In this document: piece after piece, positions 37,892 through 48,140 of the stretch
Layout: each line of letters starts with the position of its first letter
Position numbering within the stretch: the first letter of the stretch is position 1
Source of the DNA: Cacajao melanocephalus
Lineage: Eukaryota; Chordata; Mammalia; Primates; Pitheciidae
Reading direction: 5' to 3'
NCBI GenBank assembly: GCA_963573385.1
Contig: CAUYLG010075535.1
Coordinates: 18,660 to 82,659 of the forward strand
DNA length: 64,000 nt
Made by a program: the position numbers and the translations under genes
The notes under the pieces: generated by a model
The model's input: only the letters and a program-made list of their open reading frames with translations
The model's database searches: none
What the model was told of the DNA's origin: nothing

Positions 37892-38105
37892 GTATATATA
37901 TATCAGATTCCTCTGGTATCTGACCACATATCATTATCTATGCTGCTACACAAGTCAGCACCACCTCTAGCCTGGATTATTGGAATGTCCTTTAACAGGT
38001 CTCCTTGATTTCATCCTTGTCCTCCTACAGCCTATAAAAGAGTAGCCAGAGTGATCCAGTTATAAAAATGGTAAATTATGCTCATCTTCTGCTCAAAAGC
38101 CTCAA
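37546..38105 (+). mobile_element. L2 LINE, coding part
   Basis: The pieces 'acctggatgcccaataagtg', 'ttcaaacttagaatgtaccaagc', 'cattccactctccccatcttc', 'ctggattattggaatgtcc' and 'gagtagccagagtgatccag' follow the L2 reading frame region in order. It is interrupted by a microsatellite at 37841 and broken off by the TA minisatellite at 38106. Confidence 0.8.
37841..37903. repeat. TA/CA microsatellite with flanking direct repeat
   Basis: (TA)n, (CA)n and (TA)n follow in sequence. The L2 text ATTCCTCTGGTAT occurs on both sides (37830s and 37907-37919), so the microsatellite sits between duplicated flanks. Confidence 0.88.
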
Positions 38106-38766
38106 CTATATATACATATATATATGTATGTGTACTATATATACATGTATAGTTATATATATACATATATACATGTATGTATATATAGTTATATATATGT
38201 ACGTATGTATGTATAGTTATATATAACATACATGTATATGTATGTATGTATATATAGTTATATAGATATACCTACATATATATACCTATATATGTATATA
38301 TAGTATATATATACACATATATGTATATATACATATATAGGTATATATACATACATATATATGTATTTATACTATATATATGTATAGTTATATATATGTA
38401 TAGTTATATATATATACATATATACATGTATGTATAGTTATATATAACATACATGTATATGTATGTATATAGTTATATAGTATACCTACATATATAGTAC
38501 TTATATAGATATACCTACATATATATACCTATATATGTATATATAGTATATATACACACTATATATACATATATAGGTATATACACTATATATACATACA
38601 TATATATTTATGTGTATATATAGTTATATATACACATACCTATATGTATGTACATATATATGTATGTATATATAGTTTTATATAGTTATATGTGTATATA
38701 TAGTTATATATATAGTTATATATAGTTATATGTATATTATAGTATAACATATATTGCAGTATAACA
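38106..38766. repeat. TA-rich minisatellite, about 660 bp
   Basis: Built almost only from TATATA, TACATA, TATGTA and TATAGTTATA words. A higher-order repeat is visible: the block beginning TATAGTTATATATAACATAC at 38212 recurs at 38433, an offset of about 221 bp, and both run on through CTACATATATATACCTATAT. Self-complementarity is very high. It splits an L2. Confidence 0.93.
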
Positions 38767-38908
38767 AAATAAGCTCTTAGTGATATCCCAATTTTGGTAA
38801 AGAATTTGAAATTAATAGCCTCCCTCTTAGAACAAATACAAGTGTCTTATAATGGCCTAAGAAGCATTAAAAAATGGGCATCATCACCTTTCAGATCTCA
38901 TCTTCTAC
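38767..38908 (+). mobile_element. Probable L2 continuation
   Basis: 'aatagcctccctcttagaac' and 'tcttataatggcctaagaagc' resemble the L2 block about needing-to-know-a-client 'taccatggcctacaagg', but with low identity. Offered as the right-hand remainder of the L2 broken by the minisatellite. Confidence 0.4.
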
Positions 38909-39235
38909 AACAGCACTGCCAGAAGAATATAATGTGAGCTACATGAAAGAAGTGCAATTTTAAATTTTCCAGTAGCAACATCCAAAAAAATGTGTAAAAC
39001 AGATGTAATTAACTTTAATAATCTACTTCATTTGACATAATATATCCAAAATATTGTTTTTTCAACATTTAATCAATACAAACTGCATATGATTTAGTTT
39101 AGGTTTTTCTTTCATTACAAAGTCTCTCAAATCTGGTGTGTAGTTTTTACGTACAATACATCTCAATTCAGGCTAGCCACACTGCAAGTGCTCGATAGCT
39201 ATATGTGGCCAGGGACGGTGCAGTTTTATAACAAC
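38909..39235 (+). mobile_element. hAT-type MITE (MER5-like)
   Basis: The pieces CAGCACTGCCAGAAGAATATAA, 'atgtgagctacatg', 'taatatatccaaaatattg', 'catctcaattcaggctagccacactgcaag' and 'tgctcgatagctatatgtgg' match the non-autonomous hAT-Charlie group with CAGCGCTGTCC-like ends. The right terminus is degraded. Exact family uncertain. Confidence 0.65.
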
Positions 39236-39510
39236 TTCTCAGTGCCTCTCATTAGAGCAGGCATGCTCCTACCTCTAGGTCTCGCAGACCTTGCTCTTCC
39301 GTCTATCTGCAATACTGTTTCCTTTGGATCTCTTTATGGTTCTTTCCTTTACCCTTTTCCAAACTTGGTTCAGGTGTTTTCTTTTTAGTAAGATCTTCTC
39401 TGTCCACAATATTCAAATTCCAACCTCTTCCAACTGTAACATTTCCTATCAACATTCCTTGATTTATTTTCTTCATCGTATTTAACAGATTCTAGCAAGT
39501 TACATAATAC
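39236..39510 (+). mobile_element. L2 LINE continuation
   Basis: The pieces 'gcagaccttgctcttccgtc', 'tctgcaatactgtttcctttgg' and 'aggtgttttctttttagtaagatcttctctg' match the L2 stretch just upstream of its 3'UTR. It probably belongs to the copy that starts at 37546, now split by the MITE and the minisatellite. Confidence 0.6.
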
Positions 39511-39541
39511 ACACACACACACACACACACACATACACACT
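39511..39541. repeat. (CA)n microsatellite
   Basis: About 15 CA units with one interruption. Confidence 0.9.
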
Positions 39542-40470
39542 CATGTTCTTAAATCAAATTTAATCTAACACTAAGCTCTCATGCAATTAGACTGGTAGGA
39601 AGTTTCATTATATTATGACTGGAGCTCCTTCCTTCCACTCCAGAGTTGTGTGAAAGCCCGGGGAATGATGGTAACTCATAATGTATTAAATTCATTCCAG
39701 AGCTGCCTTGCTACAGTTAAGCACAGTAGACCCTGCCAGCGTGGGGCCCTGGTGACTACAGTTTACAATTGCTAAGTTCAGTTTCTGGGTTCCCAGATTC
39801 CCTGGGAAGCAGATCTGCCCCACTTTCCTGGAGTTCTGCACCATTTCTCCTTGTTCAGAGAAGTTCAGGCCACCATCTTCTTCCTAGTCCTTAACAATTT
39901 CTCCTAATATTTTCTTATCACCTCTCCCAGTGCTCAATGTATTTGCCTCTTTTTTCTCCCCTTAATATATCTCTTCAGTGACTTTAACTTTAGAAAAGAA
40001 AATCTGTAATGTCTGAAGGAGAGTAAGGATTGGGCAGGGATGATCATGATGAACGGTGGACAGAACTTACAGGCAAGCTTTAAAATGGAAACTCTTGAGT
40101 CAAAAAGCCTGATTATCCCCTTGGATTGGATGGGGAGAGATGAGAGAAAAAATACAGTGAAAAAAAATCTGTTATTATTGTAACAAAGTCTTGATACAAC
40201 CATAAGTAAGAATTTTGGGAGATTTCAGAATATTTTTCTTTTTTAATGGTTCATGTTTTTCTTATCCCTATTTATTATCAAGAAAGCCTCCAATTTAAAA
40301 TGGTTTCAGTGATACATTTTGATGCCAGGAAAATAAGGGACCTGAAAGTAGTGTCACACAGTAGCAGCATACAACAGGAGCTAAAAAAAAATGCATGCAC
40401 ATAAATATACATGGGTACCTACAGACATATATACAGGTTTTGAGATGAATAGAATCTAAAGAAATATTTT
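39542..40470. other. Unique sequence, nothing recognised
   Basis: An 89-codon minus-strand frame (39934-40203) lacks recognisable features. No repeat identified. Confidence 0.4.
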
Positions 40471-40877
40471 TACACTGTTGGTGGGAGTACAAATTAGTTC
40501 AACCATTGTGGAAGACAGTGTGGCAATTCCTCAAGAATCTAGAACCAGAAATGCCATTTGACCCAGCCATCCCATTACTGGGTATATATGCAAAGAATTG
40601 TAAATTGCTCTACTATAAAGACACATGCACATATATGTTTATCGCAGCACTGTTCACAATAGCAAAGACTTGGAACCAACCCAAATGACCATCAGTGATA
40701 GCCTGGATAAAGAAAATGTGGCACATATACACCATGGAATACTATGCAACCATAAAAAAGGATGAGTTCACATCATTTGCAGGAACATGGACGAAGCTGG
40801 AAACCATCATTCTTAGCAAACTAACACAGGAACAGAAAACCAAATACTGCATGTTCTCACTCATAAGTGGGAGTTAA
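40471..40877 (+). pseudogene. L1 ORF2 C-terminal fragment
   Basis: This is the last part of the L1 endonuclease/reverse transcriptase protein, beyond the catalytic RT domain and including the distal C-terminal segment. The frame reads motifs such as FDPAIPLLGIY and MWHIYTMEYYA and ends near FSLISGS with a stop at 40875-40877. One in-frame TGA at 40686-40688 interrupts it. With both endonuclease and RT domains absent it cannot act in retrotransposition. Confidence 0.9.
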
Positions 40878-41096
40878 ACAATGAGAACACATTGACACAA
40901 GGAGGGGAATATCACACACCAGGGCCTGTTGAGGGTGGGGGACTAGGGTAGGGATAGCATTAGAAGAAATATCTAATGCAGATGATGGGGTGATGGGTCC
41001 AGCAAATCACCATGACGTGTATACCTATGTAACAAACCTGCATGTTCTGCACGTGTATCCCAGAACTTTAAGTATAATCAAAAAGAAAAAAAAAAG
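40471..41096 (+). mobile_element. Primate L1 (L1PA-like) 3' end, 5'-truncated
   Basis: The sequence runs from the distal part of ORF2 (ACTGTTGGTGGGAGTACAAA) through TACTGGGTATATATGCAAAG, CACCATGGAATACTATGCA and CACTCATAAGTGGGAG into the 3'UTR (CAGGGCCTGTTGAGGGTGGGG, ATGTAACAAACCTGCATGTTC) and an impure poly-A. Identity to young primate L1 is high, so it is one of the most recent insertions here. The 3'UTR quadruplex-type G-runs are present at 40933-40953. Confidence 0.93.
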
Positions 41097-41384
41097 AGTA
41101 AGAAAAAGCTGTAGAAATAAAAGGGAAGCAAATAGATGCTCGAGTGGAAAGGAAGCCTGGAGGATCAAGAAAGCAGAAAGCTGGGGAAAGAATAAACAAA
41201 CAACCTGATTTCTGCATTGGGAGAGGGAAGGAGAAAGGAATACCATTGCATGAGATGCCAAGTCAAGGCCAGGAAGAGTTTCAGGAATGAGACGTGTTGC
41301 AATGACCTATGTCCCATACACTGCATTTTGAGGATACTTGCTTGAGATCTTACCACTAAATAATAGAGAAAAAGTAAAAAAAAA
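41097..41384. other. Unique sequence after the L1
   Basis: Frames on the minus strand (41025-41428) overlap each other and the L1 tail. No repeat or gene recognised. Confidence 0.35.
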
Positions 41385-41600
41385 ACTTTACTGGCTATCT
41401 CCTCTGTGTTAGGTAATTTTGCATACAATATTCCATTTCATCTTCACAATAGCACTATAAAGTAGATGACATTAATCTCATTTTCCAGTTGAGGAAAGAG
41501 GGTCAAAATGATTGAATTCTTTGCTTGGGATCATGCAACTATTCAGTGTGGACTCAGGGAAAGAAGGCATGCATCCAACCCTGGGTCCCTCATTTTTGCT
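41385..41600 (-). mobile_element. MIR SINE, antisense
   Basis: The pieces 'ctatctcctctgtgttaggtaa', 'tccatttcatcttcacaatagcac', 'ctcattttccagttgaggaaag' and 'gcatccaaccctgggtccc' match reversed MIR. Confidence 0.88.
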
Positions 41601-42487
41601 GCAGCCACTCCTCTGGCTGCATGCCCTTGTAGGAATCACCCACTTTCCCAGACAGATCCCCCTCATACATCTTCTGCTCCACATTGAAAATGTCTCTTTA
41701 TTTCTGAAGCCTTATTTTTTTCACTTTATTTTTTATGCTCAAGCTAGACAGTCAATAAGGATTTAGTGAATAAGTGAAAGAAAAAAAGAACCCATGTGCA
41801 GAGGTATGTGTCCATTCTATATAATTTAGTTCAAAGTATAAGATTTGACAATAAGCAGCCTGTAAACATAATATGCATACTATTCATTTAAAGATACACA
41901 GAGCAATCCAGGGAGCACGACCTCTTAAAGGCAGAGTCCCCTCACAGGGCACTGTATGCTAATCAGCAAAGTGAAATCAGTAATTTGAACAAATTGAACA
42001 TATGCATGAAAAACGTTTCTAATTTTTATATTATTAAGATTTTATAAGATATGTAATGATTCTTTGGCGTACTTTGTTACAATGCTCATTATAAAATCTG
42101 CAAAAAAGGATTAAAATAAATCTCAGATGTCAACACAATCTCCTGGGCAATTCTTCACTAGACCAAACGATGCCATCCACGACTGCATTATCTATGAGGC
42201 TGAGAATGGCTAATGAGGCCCATCTATTGTGATAGAGCCTGTACTGCATTGAAAGACTTTTTCTCTCTTCTCCGCCACAGGCTGTACTTACCCACTCCTG
42301 CAGAGACAGTGTAGCTTTTATAGTTGAAGGCAAAAGTGAAAATAGCCTGTGTTGTCTGGGCTGAAAGACTTCAAATAGTCCTTGGGTTGTAGGGACAATC
42401 CTCATGGCCAATGTTGTTTTCTTGACAGCAAGGATTCATATTTCCCAGGCATAATGGAGAGTACCTGGCACGAAGCAGGAGCTGAAA
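41601..42487. other. Unique sequence
   Basis: Contains an octamer ATGCTAAT at 41948-41955, a POU-factor type motif. The stretch 42420-42487 weakly resembles the end of MIR or L2 ('gagtacctggcacgaagcaggagctg'). No gene recognised. Confidence 0.4.
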
Positions 42488-42570
42488 AAATATATACACA
42501 TAAATATGCATAAATATATACAGACATATATATATACACATATATATAAACACGTGCACATATATACTAA
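42488..42570. repeat. TA/CA-rich microsatellite
   Basis: Imperfect TATATACACATAAATA units. Minus-strand frames across it are Ile/Tyr/His-rich artefacts. Confidence 0.85.
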
Positions 42571-43261
42571 TATCATCAAATAAATACTAGAATTTTGTTT
42601 ATATCACCAAAAAATTACATCATGTACCCCCTAATAATCCCACTACCTGAGGATTTTTCAGAAAACTTTGAGCAGTATGATTTCTTAATGCCATTCCCAG
42701 CTCCTATATTCAGTGACTTGTTTACCCTGTTACTTTCAGCCTCCTACTCTGGTTTGAGATGTCTCAAAATAGCATTCCCATTATTTATGTTTTCATCTAT
42801 AATTATTTTCTCAACAAGGGTTTTAAAATTCCTATGTAGTTTTTTTTAAAGAACCTTGAAAAATGCTGCAAAATTCTGCAATGTGTTCTTATAAACAAGG
42901 AAAGATGCAAATGTATCAGCAGTAATATGGAAGCAGCATTATTTGAACACAGCAGAAAGGAGTGAACATTAATTTCAGTGCTGCCACTTACCATCTGAGT
43001 GAATCGTGACAAGGTTTTTGTTGTAGTTGTTTTATTTATTTGTTTGCCTTCCTAGTCTTCAGTTTCTCACAAGTATATATGAGGAACTGGATCCTGTGAC
43101 CTCCAGCATTTTTTGAAACCCTTAATTTCTTGGAGTCTAGGAAAAACTTATCCTAACCAAATTTGTGTTGATATGACTAGCTTTAGGAAAGCATAGCCAG
43201 TAACTGATGATGGGTCTGACTGCAAAGAATACTGGCAGAATAAGCTAGACCCCCACCTCAT
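42571..43261. other. Unique sequence, nothing recognised
   Basis: An 84-codon plus-strand frame (42595-42849) is Phe/Leu-rich with an opposing frame. No recognised family. Confidence 0.4.
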
Positions 43262-43330
43262 AATCCTTAATAAGTCTACCCGTATAATTAAGAGCAATCC
43301 TTAATGAGTATATCTGTATGATTAAGAGTG
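43262..43330. repeat. 34-bp imperfect tandem duplication
   Basis: AATCCTTAATAAGTCTACCC and AATCCTTAATGAGTATATCT begin two copies, 34 bp apart, each ending ATTAAGAG. Confidence 0.8.
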
Positions 43331-43520
43331 AAGGTGGGTAAACCTGACTTCTACCATATAATAGTTATGGAAATTTCAAGTCAGTTTGTCTCTTCGATCA
43401 CTCATAGAATGGAGAAACAAAACCTACCTTCACAACATTTAAAGCATTAGATAAAATACAAGTGTAAAGCATTTACAACCATACCCAGAACATTGCAGGG
43501 CCCAGTTGATAGTTTCTACT
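43331..43520 (+). mobile_element. MIR SINE
   Basis: The pieces 'aacctgacttctaccatata', 'gtcagtttgtctcttcgatc', 'agaatggagaaacaaaacctacc', 'gtaaagcatttacaaccatac' and 'ccagaacattgcagg' follow a sense MIR. Confidence 0.7.
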
Positions 43521-44814
43521 ACATACTGATAGGCCCAATGACAGAGCAGACAAGAAATACACAGGATGGGAATAGAGTCTTGCCAAAAGGAGAAATTGAT
43601 CCAAGTTAAACAAAAAGCTATTTATTTCCTCTTTAGATTGTTCCTGAAATTTGCTAAGACTTGAATCATTGTTCAGAACATATGAACCTCAGAAGTTGTT
43701 TTGTGCCAACTCAGATGGTAGATTACAGGAGACTTTTCAAAAGAAGAGATATACAAATAACCACATTGGTCTTTATTGTCCACGTTGTTCTTCTCTATAA
43801 AGTCATAGGAAGTATAATATTATTGATTAGACAAGATAAGAGCCTGACCTAGCAGAATCAAACAATAACCTTTTATTTATCCACCTGGAAAATGTCCATG
43901 GAAAGTATAAAGGAGAGTGTTTTGGGTCAAAGAGTACATTTGGTTTCACATTAAGAGATCTACAACTTTTCCTGTTTATTTCCTAAATAAAGAGCATGGT
44001 TGCTTTTGTACAGTCATGGTCTCAAAGGCAAATCTTTTGTTTCCGAGGTTGAATGGGCTATTTCTCTACATGTCTGATTACATGCCGTGCACCTCTAAGC
44101 ATATTGACAATTTCATTATACTGAGTGCAGTAATCCATATCAACAGCTCATCCCTGTTTTGAATTATAAAATGAAGTGACTTAAAAAGCCAGGTATAAGT
44201 AAACTTATCTCCTTCTAGTTCTTCATGGACTGGACTAGGTCCAAAATTAAGCAACACACAGAGTTGCTTCTTAAATTTAAACACTTCCTAAAATTGTTTT
44301 TTCACCAAAATTAGGCCACCTAAAAGACTAAAAGCTCTTTTTCTTCCTCAAAAAAGAGGGGAAAAAACCACATAATTACATTCTAATTTAAAACTCTAAT
44401 TGAGCGCTCTTGTATTCGTAAGATGTTCCACTTTCCTTTAGGGACAATATTCTTATTAGTCACACAAGCTGTCTAATCATTTAAGGGCAAGGCTTCTTGA
44501 AACCATATACCTTTGTTGCAAAGCAAATGAGAAAGTGCAGTGCTGTCTTTTTTCCTCAGTGCATCTCAATTATGTACTTATAAAAGCAACGATCAAATAC
44601 TCAGGCTGAAAATAGTGATACCTTCTAGACTAGCACAGGTCTAAAGACAGCTGAGGTTAGTCCTGCCTGTATTTTTAAGACAGTACTCTTTCTGGTCTAA
44701 ATTTAAAGATTTAAAGATTGGTTAAACAAACAAACAAAAACCAAAACCAAAGTGCTCATGAATAAAGGACAAGGAAACTTGGTTAGGGAAGCAGAAAAGC
44801 AGATGCTTGAAAAG
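43521..44814. other. Unique sequence, nothing recognised
   Basis: Frames at 43661-43852 and 43917-44162 have hydrophobic stretches but no recognised family. No repeat identified. Confidence 0.4.
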
Positions 44815-44985
44815 ACTGGTTGGATTTGGAATCTGGGAGACCCACGTTCAATCTCAGGTGAGTTACCTAAATCTCCCAACCTTGCTATCTATAAAACAGA
44901 GGTAATAACAGCATCTCTCAGAAAGGCTGGAGGAAGAATTACAGGAGATAATATGTATAAGTGATTTTCACTGTTCAAAATAAGC
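44815..44985 (+). mobile_element. MIR SINE
   Basis: The pieces 'gaatctgggagacccacgttc', 'caggtgagttacctaaatctcc', 'ctatctataaaacagaggtaat' and 'attacaggagataatatgtat' match a sense MIR. Confidence 0.75.
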
Positions 44986-45109
44986 AAGGATGTTCAATAT
45001 CATCAGCAGCATAATTAGGAAATCGTTTTGCAAGTGTGAAATATACTACATTTAATTTTCTCCTGCTCACCCTTTCTCTCCATATGCAAAGGCATACAGG
45101 GAAAGGAGA

Positions 45110-45320
45110 AGAAAACTAGTATTCATACAGAGTGTTGGCCATATTCCAGGTACTTTACATAGATTATCTCAACTAGTCATCATGACATCTGCCTGAGGTA
45201 TGTTCCTTTTAAAGATGAGGAAACTGAGGTTAAGATGAAGAGACAGAGACAGAAAGAGAGAGAGCCTGAAACCCAAGTCTCCAGTGCCCAGCCCATACTT
45301 ATTCTACTACAAAAAGTTTG
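45110..45320 (-). mobile_element. MIR SINE, antisense
   Basis: The pieces 'attccaggtactttacatag', 'ctcaactagtcatcatgacatc', 'aagatgaggaaactgaggtt' and 'cagtgcccagcccatacttattc' match reversed MIR. The frame between carries a short GA-rich slippage tract. Confidence 0.85.
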
Positions 45321-45329
45321 CATGCACAT

Positions 45330-45372
45330 GTATTAACACACAGACACACACACAGACACACACACACACATA
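45330..45372. repeat. (CA)n microsatellite with CAGACA interruptions
   Basis: ACACACAGACACACACACAG units followed by a pure CA run. Confidence 0.9.
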
Positions 45373-45439
45373 CCTATTCCTGAGACAATTTGGGAATCTA
45401 TTTAGGTGGTACTCATAGGCTTACACAATCTGAGTACAG

Positions 45440-45625
45440 TAGCTTTTTCAAAATTAATATTTAATCCTCAAAATAGTCCCATAAATTATTATTATGTCTA
45501 TTTCATGAATAAAACAATGGAAGCTCAGTGCATAAGTAATATGAAAAGGCAAACGCTATTAAGTTCTGGATTTAGGATTAGAACTGAGGTCTGTTTGACA
45601 CCAAAGTCCAGGTTATTTCTCCTAT
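45440..45625 (-). mobile_element. MIR SINE, antisense
   Basis: The pieces 'tatttaatcctcaaaatagtccc', 'attattatgtctatttcatg', 'aacaatggaagctcagtgc' and 'tttaggattagaactgaggtctg' match reversed MIR. Confidence 0.75.
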
Positions 45626-45779
45626 ATAAAGACAACTTCTGATGAGAAGCAAGGGTTGTTTGACTAGAAACCCTTCATTAAAATACATAGAAAAATTTAC
45701 TTTTTACTCTCTTACGACATAAAAGATTTTACTTTCTTTTGGGAAAATGGCTGTCTAATGGTGAAATTTTTTCTTGCAG

Positions 45780-45939
45780 AATAAAGGTTATGAAACTGGC
45801 TCTCTTTGAATTGGGTGAAAAGAATGAGTACCTTGGACGTGCGCATCCTGCTGGCTTATTTCTTGTGTATTACGGCGTTCAACAAAGAGGAAAGGTCCTA
45901 TTTGATTTTAGCAAAATGTGGGATCCATGCGGCTCATTT
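45780..45939 (+). other. Candidate unique exon with strong splice sites
   Basis: A 160-base segment starts after a good acceptor (polypyrimidine TTTTTTCTTGCAG, AG at 45778-45779) and ends before a consensus donor GTAAGT (45940-45945). It has five CpGs between 45838 and 45931 in an otherwise CpG-poor region, which is unusual for neutral sequence. An ATG at 45824-45826 opens a frame across the rest of the exon and leaves phase 2 at the donor. Its first residues MSTLDVRILLAYFLCITAFN look like a signal peptide or membrane anchor, with an upstream in-frame TGA at 45791. Another frame is open through the whole exon. No known protein is recognised and no partner exon is seen, so it could be a 5' exon of a larger gene, a lncRNA exon or coincidence. 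Confidence 0.3.
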
Positions 45940-45945
45940 GTAAGT

Positions 45946-47002
45946 TTCCTTCCTGTAGAAGCTCTCGTTCACACAGCGAGGTCACAGTGTTGGTGATCCA
46001 AATGCTCACACCTGCAAGGTGAACATTAATATATCACATATTTCAACTGTGAGATTTCAAATGAAGCCTGTTGTTGGCTCTGTGTTTCCAGGCAGCTCAT
46101 AGATCTCTGTCTAAAAGCACTGGGTATAGCAATGAGCTCACGATGGTATCTCAATAAATTTCTGTGGAGCCAAAGAGAAAAGCCGGAGAGTCTTTGGTTG
46201 ATAGCATAAAAGAGTGGACAATATGGCCTACAGAAGGCTACCATTTGGAAGACCTTCAAGGAACCATGGCGTTGATTGCCTGAAACAAGTACAATCATTA
46301 ATATCAATTGTCATTAGCTCTTGAACTGGCATCTTGATAACCAAGTAGCTTAGACTGAAGCCATCTTAGAGAGATTTCCACAACCCATAGGTTACCTAAA
46401 ACAAGATTTTGAGAGCAGAAATTAAGATGCAAATATGAATATTCACATAAACTGCTTAAACTGTTATCTGTTGTATCAGGATAAACTATCAGTTAGGAGG
46501 TACAATAAGAAAAAACAAGCCAAGATGAGCTAAATACCTAAACATTAATTGGCTTTTAAAAATTCTAGCTTCAATATACAACTCTTACTACTTTGAAATG
46601 TAAAAAAAATTCCAACTTCAATATACAACTCTTACTACTTTACTTTAACACTAAAAATCATTTCAATTTTAAAAAATGTTGTGCCAAAAGGTCTTAATTA
46701 AAAACCATTATCTTGATTCTAAATTCAAAGATTTTCAAAAGAAACAAAATTAATTATACACAGTATGCTGAAAGTATGTCTTTACTATGAGTCAGTTGTT
46801 TAAATGAAAGAAACACAAGTCTGCAAATTATCACTTTCCCAGTTCCAAATTCCCACTGGAATTTCTAGCAGTTCTGGATCCTATGTCCCAAAACACCACC
46901 AAAACTGCTCAAACACACGTACATACATCCACCACATCTAGGTATGTTGAAAGAGCACAAATGTCCTTAAATGTCTAAGTAAGAAACACAGTGGGATAGA
47001 AT
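45946..47002. other. Unique sequence with a small tandem repeat
   Basis: The 26-base word starting CTTCAATATACAACTCTTAC occurs at 46569-46594 and 46616-46641, a 47-bp period. Nothing else recognised. Confidence 0.45.

Positions 47003-47034
<32 letters not shown>
47003..47034. repeat. (CA)n microsatellite
   Basis: ACACGCACAC is followed by an uninterrupted CA run of about 13 units. Confidence 0.92.
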
Positions 47035-47394
47035 TGTGCCTCTGAAGTGCCACCATTCATTCTAAATAGCAATGGGGTCAGCTTGACAGTCTTTGACTTG
47101 ATTTAGGGATGTAGTAGGTCACTGTCCTGGTTCTGGTGCTCATGACCCATTGCCTAAGTGGCAGCAACAGGTAGTTCACCAACCTACTGCAAGAGATAAC
47201 TTCCTAAGATGCAAGATGTGAATGACAGTCTTCTCAAAAGCTTTTCATGGGTCTCCTTTGTTGGCAGAGCTATGTCCCATTTCTATTTTATAACATTTAT
47301 TGACCCTGAAGAGACTAGTAATAGTTTAGCTCTATATTCCTCAAATTATGCATTGCCTAAAAAATCCAGGCATTACATCTCTTTCAAATTTTTT
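47035..47394. other. Unique sequence, nothing recognised
   Basis: No repeat or exon recognised. Confidence 0.4.
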
Positions 47395-47670
47395 TCAAAT
47401 TTTTAATTTTTATGGGTATGTATGAGGTGCATATAATTGTGGAATACATGAGATGTTTTGATACAGTCATGCCATGTGAAATAGTCACATGATAGAAAAT
47501 GGGATATCTATCCCATTAAACATTTACTCTTTGTGTTACAATCATTCCAGCTACACTCTTCGTTATTTAAAATGTAACATTATTATCGACTAGTCAACCT
47601 GTTATGCTATCAAATAGTAGTTCTTATTCATTCTTTCTACTTATTTTTTGAACCTATTAGCCATCCCAGA
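47395..47670 (-). mobile_element. L1 3' end (L1M/L1PB type), antisense
   Basis: The pieces 'tttttatgggtatgtatgagg', 'ggaatacatgagatgttttg', 'cagtcatgccatgtgaaatag', 'tactctttgtgttacaatc' and 'atgctatcaaatagtagttc' match the reversed 3'UTR of intermediate-age L1. Confidence 0.85.
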
Positions 47671-47814
47671 CAGTAAATCCTGATGAAGAGTTGTACTACA
47701 TCAAAACCAGGGATACTTCTCCATGGCTGCCCTGGAGATATGGACTGTGATTAGATTGCTGAATGTAGGAGCCAGAGCTTACAGTCTGTGGCTGGACATA
47801 TTCCAGCTATATTT

Positions 47815-47992
47815 CATTAATTTGCAAGAATCATCTATGGAGCTATTAAAAATATGGATTCCCAAGTTTTGACTCTTCTCCCAAAGGTTCTGATATGTTA
47901 AGTCTTGGAAAGGAACCAGAAATCTGCATTTTAAAAAGTCCCTGGTCCTTCTGATGCAACACATCAGCAATTTCACATTTGGAACCATACAT
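47815..47992 (+). mobile_element. MER20 (hAT-Charlie MITE)
   Basis: The pieces 'gagctattaaaaatatggattcc', 'ctcccaaaggttctgatat', 'aaatctgcattttaaaaagtccc' and 'ggtccttctgatgcaacac' match MER20 from its interior to near its right end. MER20 copies are known to carry regulatory activity in endometrial cells. Nothing shows this for the present copy. Confidence 0.8.
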
Positions 47993-48140
47993 AATTTATT
48001 TTCCTCATTTTATAGATATAAAAACTGTGAGCCAGAGTAGTAAAGTGACATGCCAATGATTAGACAGAAAGTTGCTGCAAACCAGAACTGGAACCCAGGT
48101 CTCCCAACTCCCAGTTCTTCTCTTTCTGCTGGGCTGCCTC
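47993..48140 (-). mobile_element. MIR SINE, antisense
   Basis: The pieces 'cctcattttatagatataaaaac', 'aaagtgacatgccaatgatt', 'agaactggaacccaggtctcc' and 'actcccagttcttctctttctg' match reversed MIR directly abutting MER20. Confidence 0.88.

Noticed and set aside
40375..42570. Similar text CAGGAGCT...ACATAAATA at 40375 and 42475, suggesting a dispersed duplication
   Set aside because: Shared words are short and A/T-rich, and at 42475 resemble a decayed MIR/L2 end. No extended alignment is seen.
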